A stretch of DNA of 64,000 nucleotides from Acorus gramineus (lineage: Eukaryota > Streptophyta > Magnoliopsida > Acorales > Acoraceae), in contig CM060853.1 in the NCBI GenBank assembly GCA_030737835.1, positions 9,136,134 to 9,200,133 on the forward strand, read 5' to 3'. The notes under the pieces were generated by a model, which did not search any database, was not told the origin of the DNA, and was given only the letters and a program-made list of their open reading frames with translations. Position 1 is the stretch's first letter. Each line of letters opens with the position of its first letter. Position numbers and translations under genes: made by a program. Positions 24,272-34,619 of the stretch are shown here, piece after piece.

Positions 24272-27240
24272 TCAGGCTTTGTTGAAACGATAGGAAGAGT
24301 AAGACAAGGACTGGTCGGTCCAGCTCTGGTGGATGAGCTCCGCCTTGGCATCGTCTCCGGCCGCCCCGAGCGCCACGTGCAACGGGTGGAAGTGTTCCGG
24401 GTACGGGTGAGCCTTCTTCGCGTACGGCGCCTTCTCCTCGTAGCGCTTCACGTCCTCGTATCTGCGCAATAAAAATGAATTATGAAACAATCTCACGTGC
24501 AGTTCTCACATGTTTTAGTTTTTCCTTTAAGACATCATGCTTCATCCGATATCTTTATTTTCTAAAAAATAAAATTTATATACTTCCATGAATTGCATTC
24601 ATATCTAATCCAATACACTACTACATTTTGGATGTTGTTACATTCAGGTAATTCTACAAACATTCATACAGATATCACATCACGCAACATAGATGAAATC
24701 ACTTAACAAAACATTCAATTCATTTATATGTGTCTTTGTAAAAAAAATGTTAAGTATTAACATTTTCCTAAATTCATTTCATATTGTGCAGTTCATTTTA
24801 CATTCCTAAATGCAATGCAGTTATTATATATATCTCGTTAGTGTTATCATTTAATTAATTCATGTACCCCCCGTTTGGGGTGTGACATAAGGTTATTCGC
24901 CCTTGATAGCTATACTAGGATAGATAACAATCCATGCTGAATAAGTAAATTTTTGTTTGGTTGTCTTTTCTGTTATTCTCATTGGGAAACGTAAAATTGA
25001 ACTTTTTGTTGTTTGGTTCACCTTGGATAAAGTAAGGATAAGTGGTAGATAAGATATGGATAAAAGTTTATGATTTTTTAAATGACAACTATACCCCTGC
25101 ATAAATAATTTGTGTTTGGGGATAAGTATGAGAGATGTATGTGTGATATGATAGATGTGACAGTTTTTGAAATGTGTGCAGAGAGTGTTAGATTAGATAA
25201 AAATTTTAAAATGACAGATAAGGGTATTTTTATCTATTGGCATAGATAAGTCCTGATGAATAATTCCATCATTTTCTTAGAATAGTTATCAGGCCTTATC
25301 CTAGCTACCAAGGTTTATTCTTGTCAAACAAACAGCTGTTTGGGGGCTATTCTACTGTATTCTTCCCTATCCATCATATATTCTCCACCCCAAACGGGAG
25401 GGGGTATATAATTCATCTTTTATAAAAATAATACATGAACAGACTCTGTTTCTTAAAATAAGAACTGGACGTAACATATTCCTTTCATGTTAATATTACC
25501 TTCCATCAAGAAGAGCCTCCGTGAGCCACGCATCAAAACCCGAGGCCCACGATGGAATGGGCCCGCCATCGGGCCCCATGTCCCCCAAATTGTGGGTCGC
25601 ACTACCGGAGCCCATGACGAGGACCCCCTCATCCCTAAGTGGGCCCAAGGCCCGGCCCATCTCGTAGTGATACGTCGCGTCCTTTCGGGCCACGACGGAC
25701 AGCTGGCACACCGGGATGTCCGAGTCCGGGTACATGAACATCAGTGGGACCCACGCCCCGTGGTCCAGCCCACGGGCCTTGTCCTCCTTTACTGGGCCGA
25801 GGCCTGCCCCGTTCAAGAGGCCCACCACTCGCTTTGCTAGGGCTGGAGCTCCTGGTGCTGGGTACTTGAGCTGTACATAGCAAAAACAAATTATTATTAT
25901 TAGGAATTGATGATATCAAATTAATTTTTGCACATGTAAATGAAAATAAAGAAATAAAAAAAGAATTGACAATTTTATGTAAATGATATAATTATGAAAA
26001 ATGTTATAAATTTTTCAACAATATAAATCTCATCTAAAATGCAGACCACATATGTACTTTTATAAAATATGAAATATATGTTCTAATAAATTAAAGAGTG
26101 AAAATTTTTCAACGATATAAATCTCAATACAATGAGTATGAGAGGTTAATAAGATATATAAAATTGTATTTATAACGATAAAAATGACTGAGTGCTCTGT
26201 ATTTATATAAGCAAGCATATGGACAGATGGCCAGATATGAGAATTGATGATATTATATTAATTTTAAGCACGTGTAAATGAAAATAAAGAAACAAAAAAA
26301 AATTAACAATTTTATGCTAATATAATATATTTAGGCAGGCATGTGCACAAAGATTGAATAAAAAACACAGTTTTCTTTTTTTTACTATTTTTTTCTCTTT
26401 TAATATAGATCTCAATAATGACTACATGGTTTGGGGATTCAATATTTTCAACTAATTTTTAGATACTGGTCACATAAATTCATAAAACCAACAAATATAC
26501 TGCATTTCACATTTTCAAACACTGATTTATAATATAATTCTAGTTTTGTTTTTAATTTGGATGACATTAATATAATTTGAAATATGAGAAAACAATTTTG
26601 GGTAAGCTATAGATTTTCATAATAAGTGCATATGAGAAGATAAACCAACCAATATTTTGAAATTCACATTCCCTTGGTTTTATTTTTTTGTATTTCATAT
26701 AAAATAAAAAATTGATTCCATTCATTTATATCTGATAATTACAACAAAATCAAAACTTTCATAAAATCCTTATAAAAAAAAAATCCCAACATTTTCAATT
26801 AAAATTATGCATAATGCACCATCAAAAACAAAACAAAACAATCAAATTTTCGATAGATTCAAAAACCCCAAATCACGAAATCCAGATCGAGAGATCCTAT
26901 CAAAAAAATCAAATTTTTCGATCGACCCATCAGTTATCACGGCCTAAGATTCAAAAACCCCAAATCACGAAATCAAGATCGAGAGAGATCCGGACAACAA
27001 TGGCCGACCGACCTGATACATGGGTTTGGGGAATCCATAGAAGTCGTAGATGGTGGAATTCGGACCGTCGATGACATTCACCGACGGATTGGAGGTCTCC
27101 CAGTGAGCGGAGACGACGAGGATCGCTTTAGGTCTCTCGGGGAGGACCTTCTCCCGCCATGACTTCAAGAAGTGCCTCGCCGGGACGGTCTCGTCGATGG
27201 ACATCGACGGTGCGCCGTGTGATATGAAGAAGGTGTCCAT
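24272..27240 (-). CDS. LigB: LigB-type extradiol ring-cleavage dioxygenase (DODA-like), copy 1
   Basis: Class III extradiol dioxygenases open catechol-type rings with a His-bound metal; plant LigB relatives include the betalain enzyme DODA. Three exons on the minus strand, 27240-27013, 25870-25500 and 24461-24272, join to 262 residues, the usual family length. Metal and acid-base histidines are visible: H8 in FISHGAPS, H46 in SAHWET, H169 in GSGSATHNL, and the HFHPLH cluster at 223-228. The segment [20 protein letters not shown] is typical. SATHNL rather than a betalain-type motif suggests the general plant LigB form, not a pigment enzyme, though substrate cannot be read from sequence. ATG 27240 is chosen because a TATA box lies 133 bp upstream and FISHG follows directly. 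Intact and apparently functional; cytosolic, as no signal peptide is seen. Confidence 0.93.
24867..25404. mobile_element. 538-bp MITE in intron 2 of LigB copy 1, absent from copy 2
   Basis: Copy 2 shows the empty site (catgtatataattc). In copy 1 the site is split by a 538-bp insert that starts CCCCCCGTTTGGGGTG and ends CACCCCAAACGGGAGGGGG, imperfect terminal inverted repeats, flanked by a TA duplication (24865-24866 and 25405-25406). TA target duplication suggests Tc1/mariner, although the GTTTGG-type termini resemble Harbinger elements. No transposase. Insertion followed the duplication, unless copy 2 lost it precisely. Confidence 0.85.
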
Positions 27241-27372
27241 CACAGCCGTTCGATTTGTGAGATTGAAAAGGGAAGGATTTGAAAATGTGATTTGGAAAGG
27301 AATTGTTTTGAATCTTGAAATAAAAAGAGGGATTTTTTTTTTAGGTGGGAAAGAATGGATGGTCTTCAGTGT

Positions 27373-27382
27373 CTATTTATAG
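27373..27382 (-). promoter_or_regulatory. TATA box of LigB copy 1
   Basis: CTATAAATAG on the minus strand, 133 bp upstream of the start codon and conserved in copy 2 at 37209-37218. A transcript starting about 30 bp downstream would have a leader of about 100 bases. Confidence 0.75.
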
Positions 27383-27784
27383 GCCATAGCCATTTTTTGT
27401 TTTGGGGACTTTTTGTGTTCTTTTGTGCCTCAAATGTCCCCTTGTATTTTTATAATATATTGATTCTGCGTTTAAGATTTTGAGAATAATTTATTTTAAT
27501 TTTATAAAAATAAAAAATTATCAGTTTTATTTTTTTTTATATTTGTTAAAATTAAAACAAAAAAAATGTTGAAAAATGTTATTTCAAATTTTAGGTAAAA
27601 TTTAAAAAAAATCATTTTTATTTGAAAATTAGAGCAATCATATACATTTTATGTTTAGTATTTTATAAAAATAAACGAGATAAATTATTTTCTCTCCACT
27701 TATGTGCGCACCTATTCCATTTTTTTTTTTATAAGAAATAATAGATATTCAGTCTTAAATTCATTACCAAAAGAAAGACAATGC

Positions 27785-28138
27785 TCAAAGCATATAAAAG
27801 CGAAATAAGATAAAATCATGTAAACTAACGAGGGTCAGATGAATAGTAAAAGAGATGCCTACTGGACATACCTGGCTCCCACCCAGACAACCCAATGTCT
27901 CAATATAGATCCTTTCGCTCGAGAAGGATACCCTACTTGTACTCGCACAGTGCATACCCCAGTCCATAATGAGACTCACAACTATATTCCAAATGTTTTC
28001 AAAAGACCAAGTGGTTGCATAAGACTCAAAGGGCCCTGGAAAAACTGCAGGGATGACCGTTTTTAGCACCTTAGCCTGTGCACTGTGAACTCTAACCCTG
28101 GAGCGCTTCCGGTCGGCCTCTCCCTTATCTCTACACAT
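27785..28138 (-). CDS. Hypothetical conserved open frame upstream of LigB copy 1
   Basis: A 117-codon open frame lies 0.4 kb upstream of the LigB TATA box on the same strand. It is present in copy 2 as 100 codons, with a 51-base in-frame loss and several substitutions. No domain, signal peptide or known family is recognised; a patch near the start is basic (RKRSRVRVHS). The preserved frame may reflect selection or just the young age of the duplication. It could also be debris of a mobile element. Confidence 0.25.
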   Translation of the reverse strand: MCRDKGEADRKRSRVRVHSAQAKVLKTVIPAVFPGPFESYATTWSFENIWNIVVSLIMDWGMHCASTSRVSFSSERIYIETLGCLGGSQVCPVGISFTIHLTLVSLHDFILFRFYML

Positions 28139-29935
28139 TCCATTGTTAAATTAGCTGGTAAGACTAGTTTGATAAAAGATTAAAATTTTATTATTTAAAA
28201 AAAGATAAAAAGGCTAGTATTTTTGTCCTTATCAATTGACCAGCAGAAATAACATTTTTCAACTGGTCCACAAAAACTAGATTTTTCAAGCAATTATAGA
28301 TATAAATGTAAACAAATCTTTGATTGGATTTCAATTAAGCATTAAACACTTTTTGTATTTATTCAAACACCTTTTTGTGTTTATGTGGACAGTGGGTTGC
28401 TTTCATTTTGAGTTTGTGAAAAAAAAACCATGTTTGATTGGTCATTCAAAACGTCAGCAAGTGCGTTAGAGGTGATGTCTATATATGTATAAATTCAAAT
28501 GAACCCCTGTAAACTGCTAGATATCTATATAACCCCTTTGACTTTTTATAAAATTCATATAACCCACTGTAAACATTTGTGTAAATCTAAAGAACTCCTG
28601 AGTTAAACTTTTATTGATAGATGAGGAATATTCTGTTAATATTTTGTTTGATTAACTCTGATTGAAAATGCAGTATACCAAAAAAACCACTACAATGTGT
28701 TAAAAATGTGAAAAACACTCGGTAAATGATGATTATACTTCTCTAAATAGATTGGATAAAATCGTTATTTATAGAAGATTTTTCACATTTTTAAATTTTT
28801 TATAGGAGTTTTTGATATACTGTATTTTTAACCAAAGTTAACCAAACATAATATTCGAAGAATATTCCTTATTAGTCAACGGAAATTTAACTCAAGGAGC
28901 TATTTGGATTTACATAGATGTTTTCAAGGTGTCATATGGGTTTCAAAAAAAATTAAGGGGTTATTTGGATTTTAGATAGTTTACAAGGGGTTATATGGTT
29001 TTCTCCCATATTTAAAATATGATAAGGTGGTTTTAAAGTTATCATAAGAGATTTGGACTTTGTTGCTTTTTTTTAGGGTTAAAGATATTTAAGTCTTCGT
29101 AAACATAAATAATCTTATATAAGTCCTTACAAACTTGGAGTCGAACATACATATCCCTGCAAACCCAAAAAAATGTCTCATAGATCCCTACCGTTAACCA
29201 TTATTAACTCCCCTATGGTTAAAAATAATTATGAATGTAAATTGACTATAATACTCTCGCACGTGTCTTTCTCCAAAAAAAAAAAATTAAAGATACCTAA
29301 ATCCATATAAATATGCATAATCTCACATGTCCTTTTAAACTTGGTGTCGAACATACATGGTCATGCAAACACAAAAAATATCACATACATTCTTACATCA
29401 ACCATTATTAAGTGTGAATTTACTATTAAGACCCTCCAAAAAAAAAACTTTATTCTTCAAACAAATATTTCAACTGAATCTCTCATTTCTCAATCTCACC
29501 CTCTCACCAACACTATAACGATATAAAATGATTTAATTTTTACTCTAGAATTTATACTAACACTATTTATGCACACGTGCAATACATGTTCTTTGAGGCT
29601 AGAATAATCTAATTTATATTATGCATCTAAAAATAGTGTCTATACAAACTCTAACAACACCAACTTGTTTGGCCATGAAATAAGTCAAAGATAATCCAAA
29701 GTGGAAGAAGACAAGGTTAAAAATAGAAGAAGAGTGAAAATAAGTTTTGAGGATAAAATAGCCATTTAAAAGGACCTATGTGTTTTTTTATGTGTTTTCA
29801 TAAACTTATATGGGTATTTTAATTTTATATGGATAGAATATTATAAAAATATATAGTTAAAATGGATGAAAACTTAACTCATGGATTAAATTAACTAATT
29901 ATAACGGTTTAAAAAACATGTATCTCAGACAATTA
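28139..29935. other. Non-coding AT-rich part of duplicated unit
   Basis: Shared with copy 2 (about 37900-40300, apart from the hAT insertion there). Contains internal imperfect repeats of the phrases 'aacccctgtaaac' and 'gggttatatgg' in opposite orientations (28500-28620 and 28880-29010), suggesting another old fold-back element of about 500 bp. No gene seen. Confidence 0.45.
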
Positions 29936-30434
29936 GGTCTAGTTTGGTAAATGGATAAATATTTAGGATAAGTTAGACTAATTTATGGGGATAAAAAGAT
30001 CATTATTTTTACCCAGATTTACATTTTATAATGTATTTTATTATCTCCATTTTTTGTGTTCTTATCTTTAATTTTGCATTTGAATAGCATGATATAAAAT
30101 ATGAGATATAAAAAAAAATTAAAAATATCAGGTCTACCATTTCTATTAATGGGGCATTAATATTGTTGGTTTTGGTTTAATGAATATTTTTATTTTTATT
30201 TTTTGAGAAGAGCAATCATAAATGTTGTCCATGTTTTGCAAAATGAGGTTAAAAAATGGAGATAAATTCTGTTTCGCCTTTTACCAAGAATAAAATATCA
30301 CCACCTTTTCTTTCAAAATACGGACAATTGTCAATGCTTTATCCTTTTTTTTTTCTTATGCCATATACGATAATATGTGATTTAACTTAATTATTTTCTT
30401 ATCCCAGCCCCTTATTCCAATGCCAAACCAAATT
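29936..30434. mobile_element. Tourist/Harbinger-like MITE
   Basis: Starts GGTCTAGTTTGGTAAATGG and ends, on the other strand, AATTTGGTTTGGCATTGG, with TTA at both borders (29933-29935 and 30435-30437). Imperfect GTTTGG-type inverted termini and a TTA target duplication are the marks of Tourist elements. No coding sequence. Absent from copy 2. Confidence 0.6.
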
Positions 30435-30437
30435 TTA

Positions 30438-30890
30438 GCCCTGTTTGGAACAAGAATAGAGGGTCGGATAACCGGATATAAAGGGGAATAAGGGATTTTG
30501 GGTGTTTGGAAAACACAGAATAGCTAAGGATAAAGTATGCCAAAATAAATTGGTATAAAGTGGTATATGGATTCCATCAACCTCTGGAATTAAAGTTATT
30601 CTAGGTTATTTCACCTAAAGAATATGTGGGCCCACTGTCAAATCAACTGTCATCACCTCTTATAAATCACACGTCAAATCAAATTATTATTATTTTTTCA
30701 CATTTTATAAATCTTTATCGACACTTTATTTACATTTTACCCAAACAACAAAAACTTTTTATTACGTTTTTCAACGAAAATAATTCAAAACACAACCAAA
30801 CACAAAATCACTTTATCCTTATTTATACTCACTTATACAAGAATAACTGTATACTTAAGAATAAATCATATTTTGTAGTCAAACGGAGGC
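30438..30890. mobile_element. Second Tourist/Harbinger-like MITE, directly adjoining
   Basis: Termini GCCCTGTTTGGAACAAG and, on the other strand, GCCTCCGTTTGACTACA, flanked by TTA on both sides (30435-30437 and 30891-30893). The left TTA is shared with the preceding element, so one inserted at the border of the other. 453 bp, non-coding. Confidence 0.7.
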
Positions 30891-31589
30891 TTAATTTGCA
30901 AGGATTTATATAGGATTATGCATGTTTACATGACTTAGAGCGCTTTTATCCTTTTTTTATTGTTATTTTTCCGTCTGGGTTTGAATTACTATTCAGAAAC
31001 AAAGGGAATAAAATTCTAGAAGCTTTGAATTTGATGTGGTAGGCAATGACAAGCATGGAAACCTTTTTTTAATGAAAACGATTTTTTTTTTTTTTTTGGG
31101 TAACAAAATAACATTTTTTAATGAAAACGTGTTGACCACCTAAAATATATAAGGATAAGATGAGATGTTTTCACATGGATTTGAATTATTTTATTATACC
31201 TCATACAACTACAACTCGTACAATTTAAACTATTAAAAATGGTCAACAATTTGACAAAAAGTTAAGCTTATACATGATGGTGGTGGGACAAACCTTTCAA
31301 TTGTGGCATTACGCGTAAAGCTAGCGATTGTGAGATGATGAAGGAGATTTGTGATAGACTTGACTCTGTTTTAGACAGGGTTGATCTTAAAATTAGCCCG
31401 AAGAGATTGGGCTCTAGGCGTGATTTAAAAATGAGGCCCTATATTCACATATATATTTTTTAAGTTGATAGACACAAACAAATTTTGATTATTTGTTTTT
31501 AAATTTTTATCACAAGTAATTATGACAAAAATGAATCACAGTAGAATGAGAAAAAGAGTAAAAAATAAATATAGAAAATAAATGATATT

Positions 31590-31866
31590 TGGAGGTTCCA
31601 TGGTCTAGGCAGAAGGAATTTGGGATGGTGCTATGAGTTTCATTTTTGCTTGGGGATGTTTTTGCATTGGGGCTGATGTGGTGAGGGTGAAGAGGGGCTC
31701 CTTGATGATTGCTCTATAGGTGGTAAGTTTCAGAGATTTCTTTTGGTAGATAGAGGGTCCCCCCACTCTTGTTTTCTCTTCCTCTTCCCCCCTCTTACCT
31801 GCTTTTATTTGTTGCTATGTTTATCGGGCATGTACTCCTTTCTATCTAATCTAATACAAAAAAGTA
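31590..31866 (+). mobile_element. Possible LINE 3' tail
   Basis: GC-richer, G/T-rich then C/T-rich sequence ending in tctaatacaaaaaag, of the type seen at LINE 3' ends elsewhere in this window (33930-34280, 41850-42080). No reading frame is preserved, so the call is weak. Confidence 0.35.
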
Positions 31867-32090
31867 GCAGACCCACTAAGTTCATTTTCTAAGAAAAAAG
31901 AACACTTTGACAAAAAGAGATTATGAGTGCAATTTAGTTGGTTTGGTTCAGCTTATTGTAAACTCAAATTGAATTAAACTATAAACACATCTAACCCGAA
32001 AACTGAATTAAATTGAATTATTAAAAGATACACACACACACACCTAATTATTATTTTTCTTTTACTACTTTACACATCTTAAAAATAGGC

Positions 32091-32158
32091 TATGATTTGT
32101 TGGTGGCTAAATACGGCATGATCTGACTCCGGGTAATTTCCATGTCTAGGATATGGAG
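32091..32158 (+). pseudogene. Fragment of ferredoxin gene: intron 5 end plus start of exon 6
   Basis: The stretch gatttgttggtggctaa ... gggtaatttccatgtctagg atatggag repeats 23078-23169 of the ferredoxin gene, crossing its splice acceptor (AG then GATATGGAG) with one internal deletion of about 20-30 bp. Because intron and exon sequence are copied together, this came from DNA, not from spliced RNA. Too short to encode anything. Confidence 0.85.
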
Positions 32159-32489
32159 GGCTATTATCTTCCCAAAAAAAAAATTGCTAATCACACAAGT
32201 CGTGTGATGACAGAAGGTGGACATCGATATTCCATTTCACCAATCAAATCAAATTTGAATAATTATTGCTAATCACACATTTTGTGTGATAATAAAGTCC
32301 ATGATTACTTGACAATATCCAATAATGAATGGAGTGCCTCATGGCATCGTAGTTGCTTAATCTCATCATATTCATTGTGTTGATTCCAAATTATTTTATC
32401 AATGTGGGTCAATTTTTATTTAATTCTTCTTTCAAAGAAGGGACGGTGGTGCTTTGTTGAAAGGAAAGTTAGGTTTAATGTATCCTTGT

Positions 32490-33205
32490 TCATAACAAAT
32501 GTCTTGTTGTTTGGGCGGGAGAGCTCCCACTGCGGAGTCAATTTCCAGAATTGTATTGTATGGCAGCAAACAAGGCTGGAAAAGTTGCATTGTTTTTAGA
32601 GAGCTAACGTCACCGGCGGAGCTTGGGAGATTTCGTTTCGGAGGAGGAAGCCACTCTCTTAGGCACGCCGCTGGACTGCTTGAGGGGAATGCAAATTATG
32701 CAGGGGAGAACAGACCGGGTGGTTTGGAGTGGTGACACTAGCGGGGAATTTTCGATGAAATCTTGCTATCGCTAAGGCCCTTCGTCATCGGGGTAATCGT
32801 AGTGCGACCGCCAAACTTTCTCAAATCGTAGTTCCCGCGGGTACATGGACTATATGGTTGACTCACAATATGGTCATATTCAAGGGGGTGCATGTCTATG
32901 TAGAGAACATGATTGAGATGGCGATGCATTTCATGGTCGACTGGGTCGTTTTATAGTGAGGGCGCGAGGCGTCGGCTTTGGGGTGGGGGGTGATTATCCA
33001 TCACCATGTAAGGGGTGGCGTGCACAGCCTTGGGTGATGGGTTGATAGATTCTCGTTTACTGACTTATCGCCGGGGTTTTTACTTTAGTTTATGTTCCCC
33101 TCACCTCTAAATTCCCTTCTTTTATCCCTTCCCCTTTTAAACTTTGTATCAATTTAGTTTTAAATCGTAATACAATTTCTACCTTTCGCTAAAGAAAAAA
33201 GAGCA
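32490..33205 (+). mobile_element. Degenerate LINE ORF2 3' end
   Basis: Translation in mixed frames gives DRVVWSGDTSGEFSMKSCYR, the phrase that precedes the zf-RVT domain in plant L1-type LINEs, then TWTIWLTHNMVIFKG, also typical near the end of ORF2. A pyrimidine-rich 3' UTR and a short A-rich end (about 33190-33205) follow. Stops and frameshifts throughout. The part 32841-32990 recurs at 40306-40470. Confidence 0.75.
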
Positions 33206-33929
33206 AATGTCTTGTTGTAGAATGGAGAGAAAACTAAGTTACGATTAATGAAAAATATATATCACTCTATTTTAAATTAAATGAAATCATCTGTAACAAA
33301 TTTAAAAAGAAATTAACGAGATACATACCTCATCTAAAGATGTACTTTTATCTCATTAAGTACTAACTAGACTTATGTCACTAGATTTTTTTTGCTATTG
33401 TATGTGACTTACATTTAGGATGCGAAAAGAATGATGTATAACAAGGCCCATTAAATTGGGAATGAAATGTGACACATTGTTGGAGGTGGGTGGGCAGCAG
33501 CTCAAAATGAACATTGATGTTTCCTTTACATTTATATGAATCATTTGCATTTGCTCTTTGGTGATTCAAATCAGTGTCACCAATAATATAGGGATGTGGA
33601 GATTTTCCCTTCCAATAAGATTGTGACCACTAACTGTTTGACACGCCATATTTTATTGTTATTTCACACAATTTTTTGTGCATGCTTTGGCCTCTAGATT
33701 ATATGTTTGAGCATGTTTTACTTCTAATCATGTTGTATTAGCAGCTTATGAAGGGGCATTTGTCTTTCTTCAGTGTAGCCGTGTGAAAAAAAAATCTTTA
33801 TAATCAATGTTTCGCCACTTACATCATCCATTTATCCTCTCTTCCTATGTGATAGTGATTAAACTTCAAAGAATTTATGATTAAAAACCTTTCTCAAATT
33901 TTTTGTACTCTGATTTGTCTTGTTCTAGA
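33206..33929. other. AT-rich DNA at the end of copy 1
   Basis: 33240-33440 is shared with the third partial copy at 42420-42600, including the motif atacctcatctaa. From 33440 to 33930 I see no gene and no match elsewhere in the window. Confidence 0.45.
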
Positions 33930-34282
33930 TATTATACCAATGTCAGGTATGCATCTCTATGGTGTGTATTCGACAACATCTAGGGATCTACCATGTTATT
34001 CATCAAACGGTGCGGTTATACGTCGGCAGGGGCAAACCAGATTGAGTACAGACAGGGGACACTGTGTATCCTCTGGTAAACTGAACAGATGTTAACACCC
34101 CCATCCCCCTCCCCCCAACTTTCTTCTCTTAGTTTTAGCAATGTTATAATCCTCTTGTAACGTGTTAGTTCTACGCTTCCTTTTTTATCGACATTCAGAC
34201 CAAGTTTATAACTTTCTCCAAGTTTATAAAATGGTCTATCGTTGCTCAAAAAAAAAAAAAAAAAAAAAAATACAAAAAGAAA
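33930..34282 (+). mobile_element. LINE 3' end with long poly(A) at the copy 1/copy 2 junction
   Basis: About 310 bp of moderately GC-rich sequence ends in a run of A at 34248-34270, which merges with the A-rich start of copy 2 (tacaaaaagaaaaaaag). The poly(A) end and lack of a 5' part fit a truncated LINE insertion. Its A tail abuts the duplication border. Confidence 0.6.
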
Positions 34283-34347
34283 AAAAGAAAAAAAAAGAAG
34301 CAAAGCTGAATGTAATTATATATATAAATTAAAATCAAAACACTATT

Positions 34348-34422
34348 GAGTCATAGACACAAAGTGTGGCTCAAGCTTTTCTTGAAACTGTAGGAAGAGT
34401 AAGACAAGGAAAATTGAGGCTT
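34348..34422 (-). pseudogene. Remnant LigB-like 3' exon end (downstream of copy 2)
   Basis: Counterpart of the remnant at 24006-24080, carried along in the duplication: the minus strand again encodes SLSYSSYSFKKS. It shows the remnant predates the copy 1/copy 2 event. Confidence 0.65.
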
Positions 34423-34619
34423 AATGTAATATGCATCTTTAATCACACATTATTCTAACAAAAGTCTTGCTACTATTTATGACAACATTATAACATACAA
34501 ACCAATGAAACTCAGTTTTATTCACACAATAAACCACTTGTGACTCACTAAAACATAAATACAAACAATACCCAAAAAAAAAAAAAGAGAACAGTAGGAG
34601 TCACAGACACAGAAAATGT

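Larger units (their letters stand above)
23915..33440. repeat. Tandem segmental duplication, copy 1
   Basis: From the A-rich tract at about 23920 the sequence is matched almost base for base by copy 2, starting at about 34265. Shared sequence includes all LigB exons, introns and about 2 kb upstream, to about 29450. Sequences from 29450 to 33440 are absent from copy 2, except for the LINE piece 32841-32990, but parts reappear in the third, decayed copy at 42245-42620. Copy 1 therefore best represents the original repeat unit of roughly 10 kb. Confidence 0.85.

Noticed and set aside
25487-25840. Plus-strand open frame of 117 codons over LigB exon 2 (also at 35282-35635)
   Set aside because: It is the antisense shadow of a GC-rich exon whose minus-strand product is clearly LigB.
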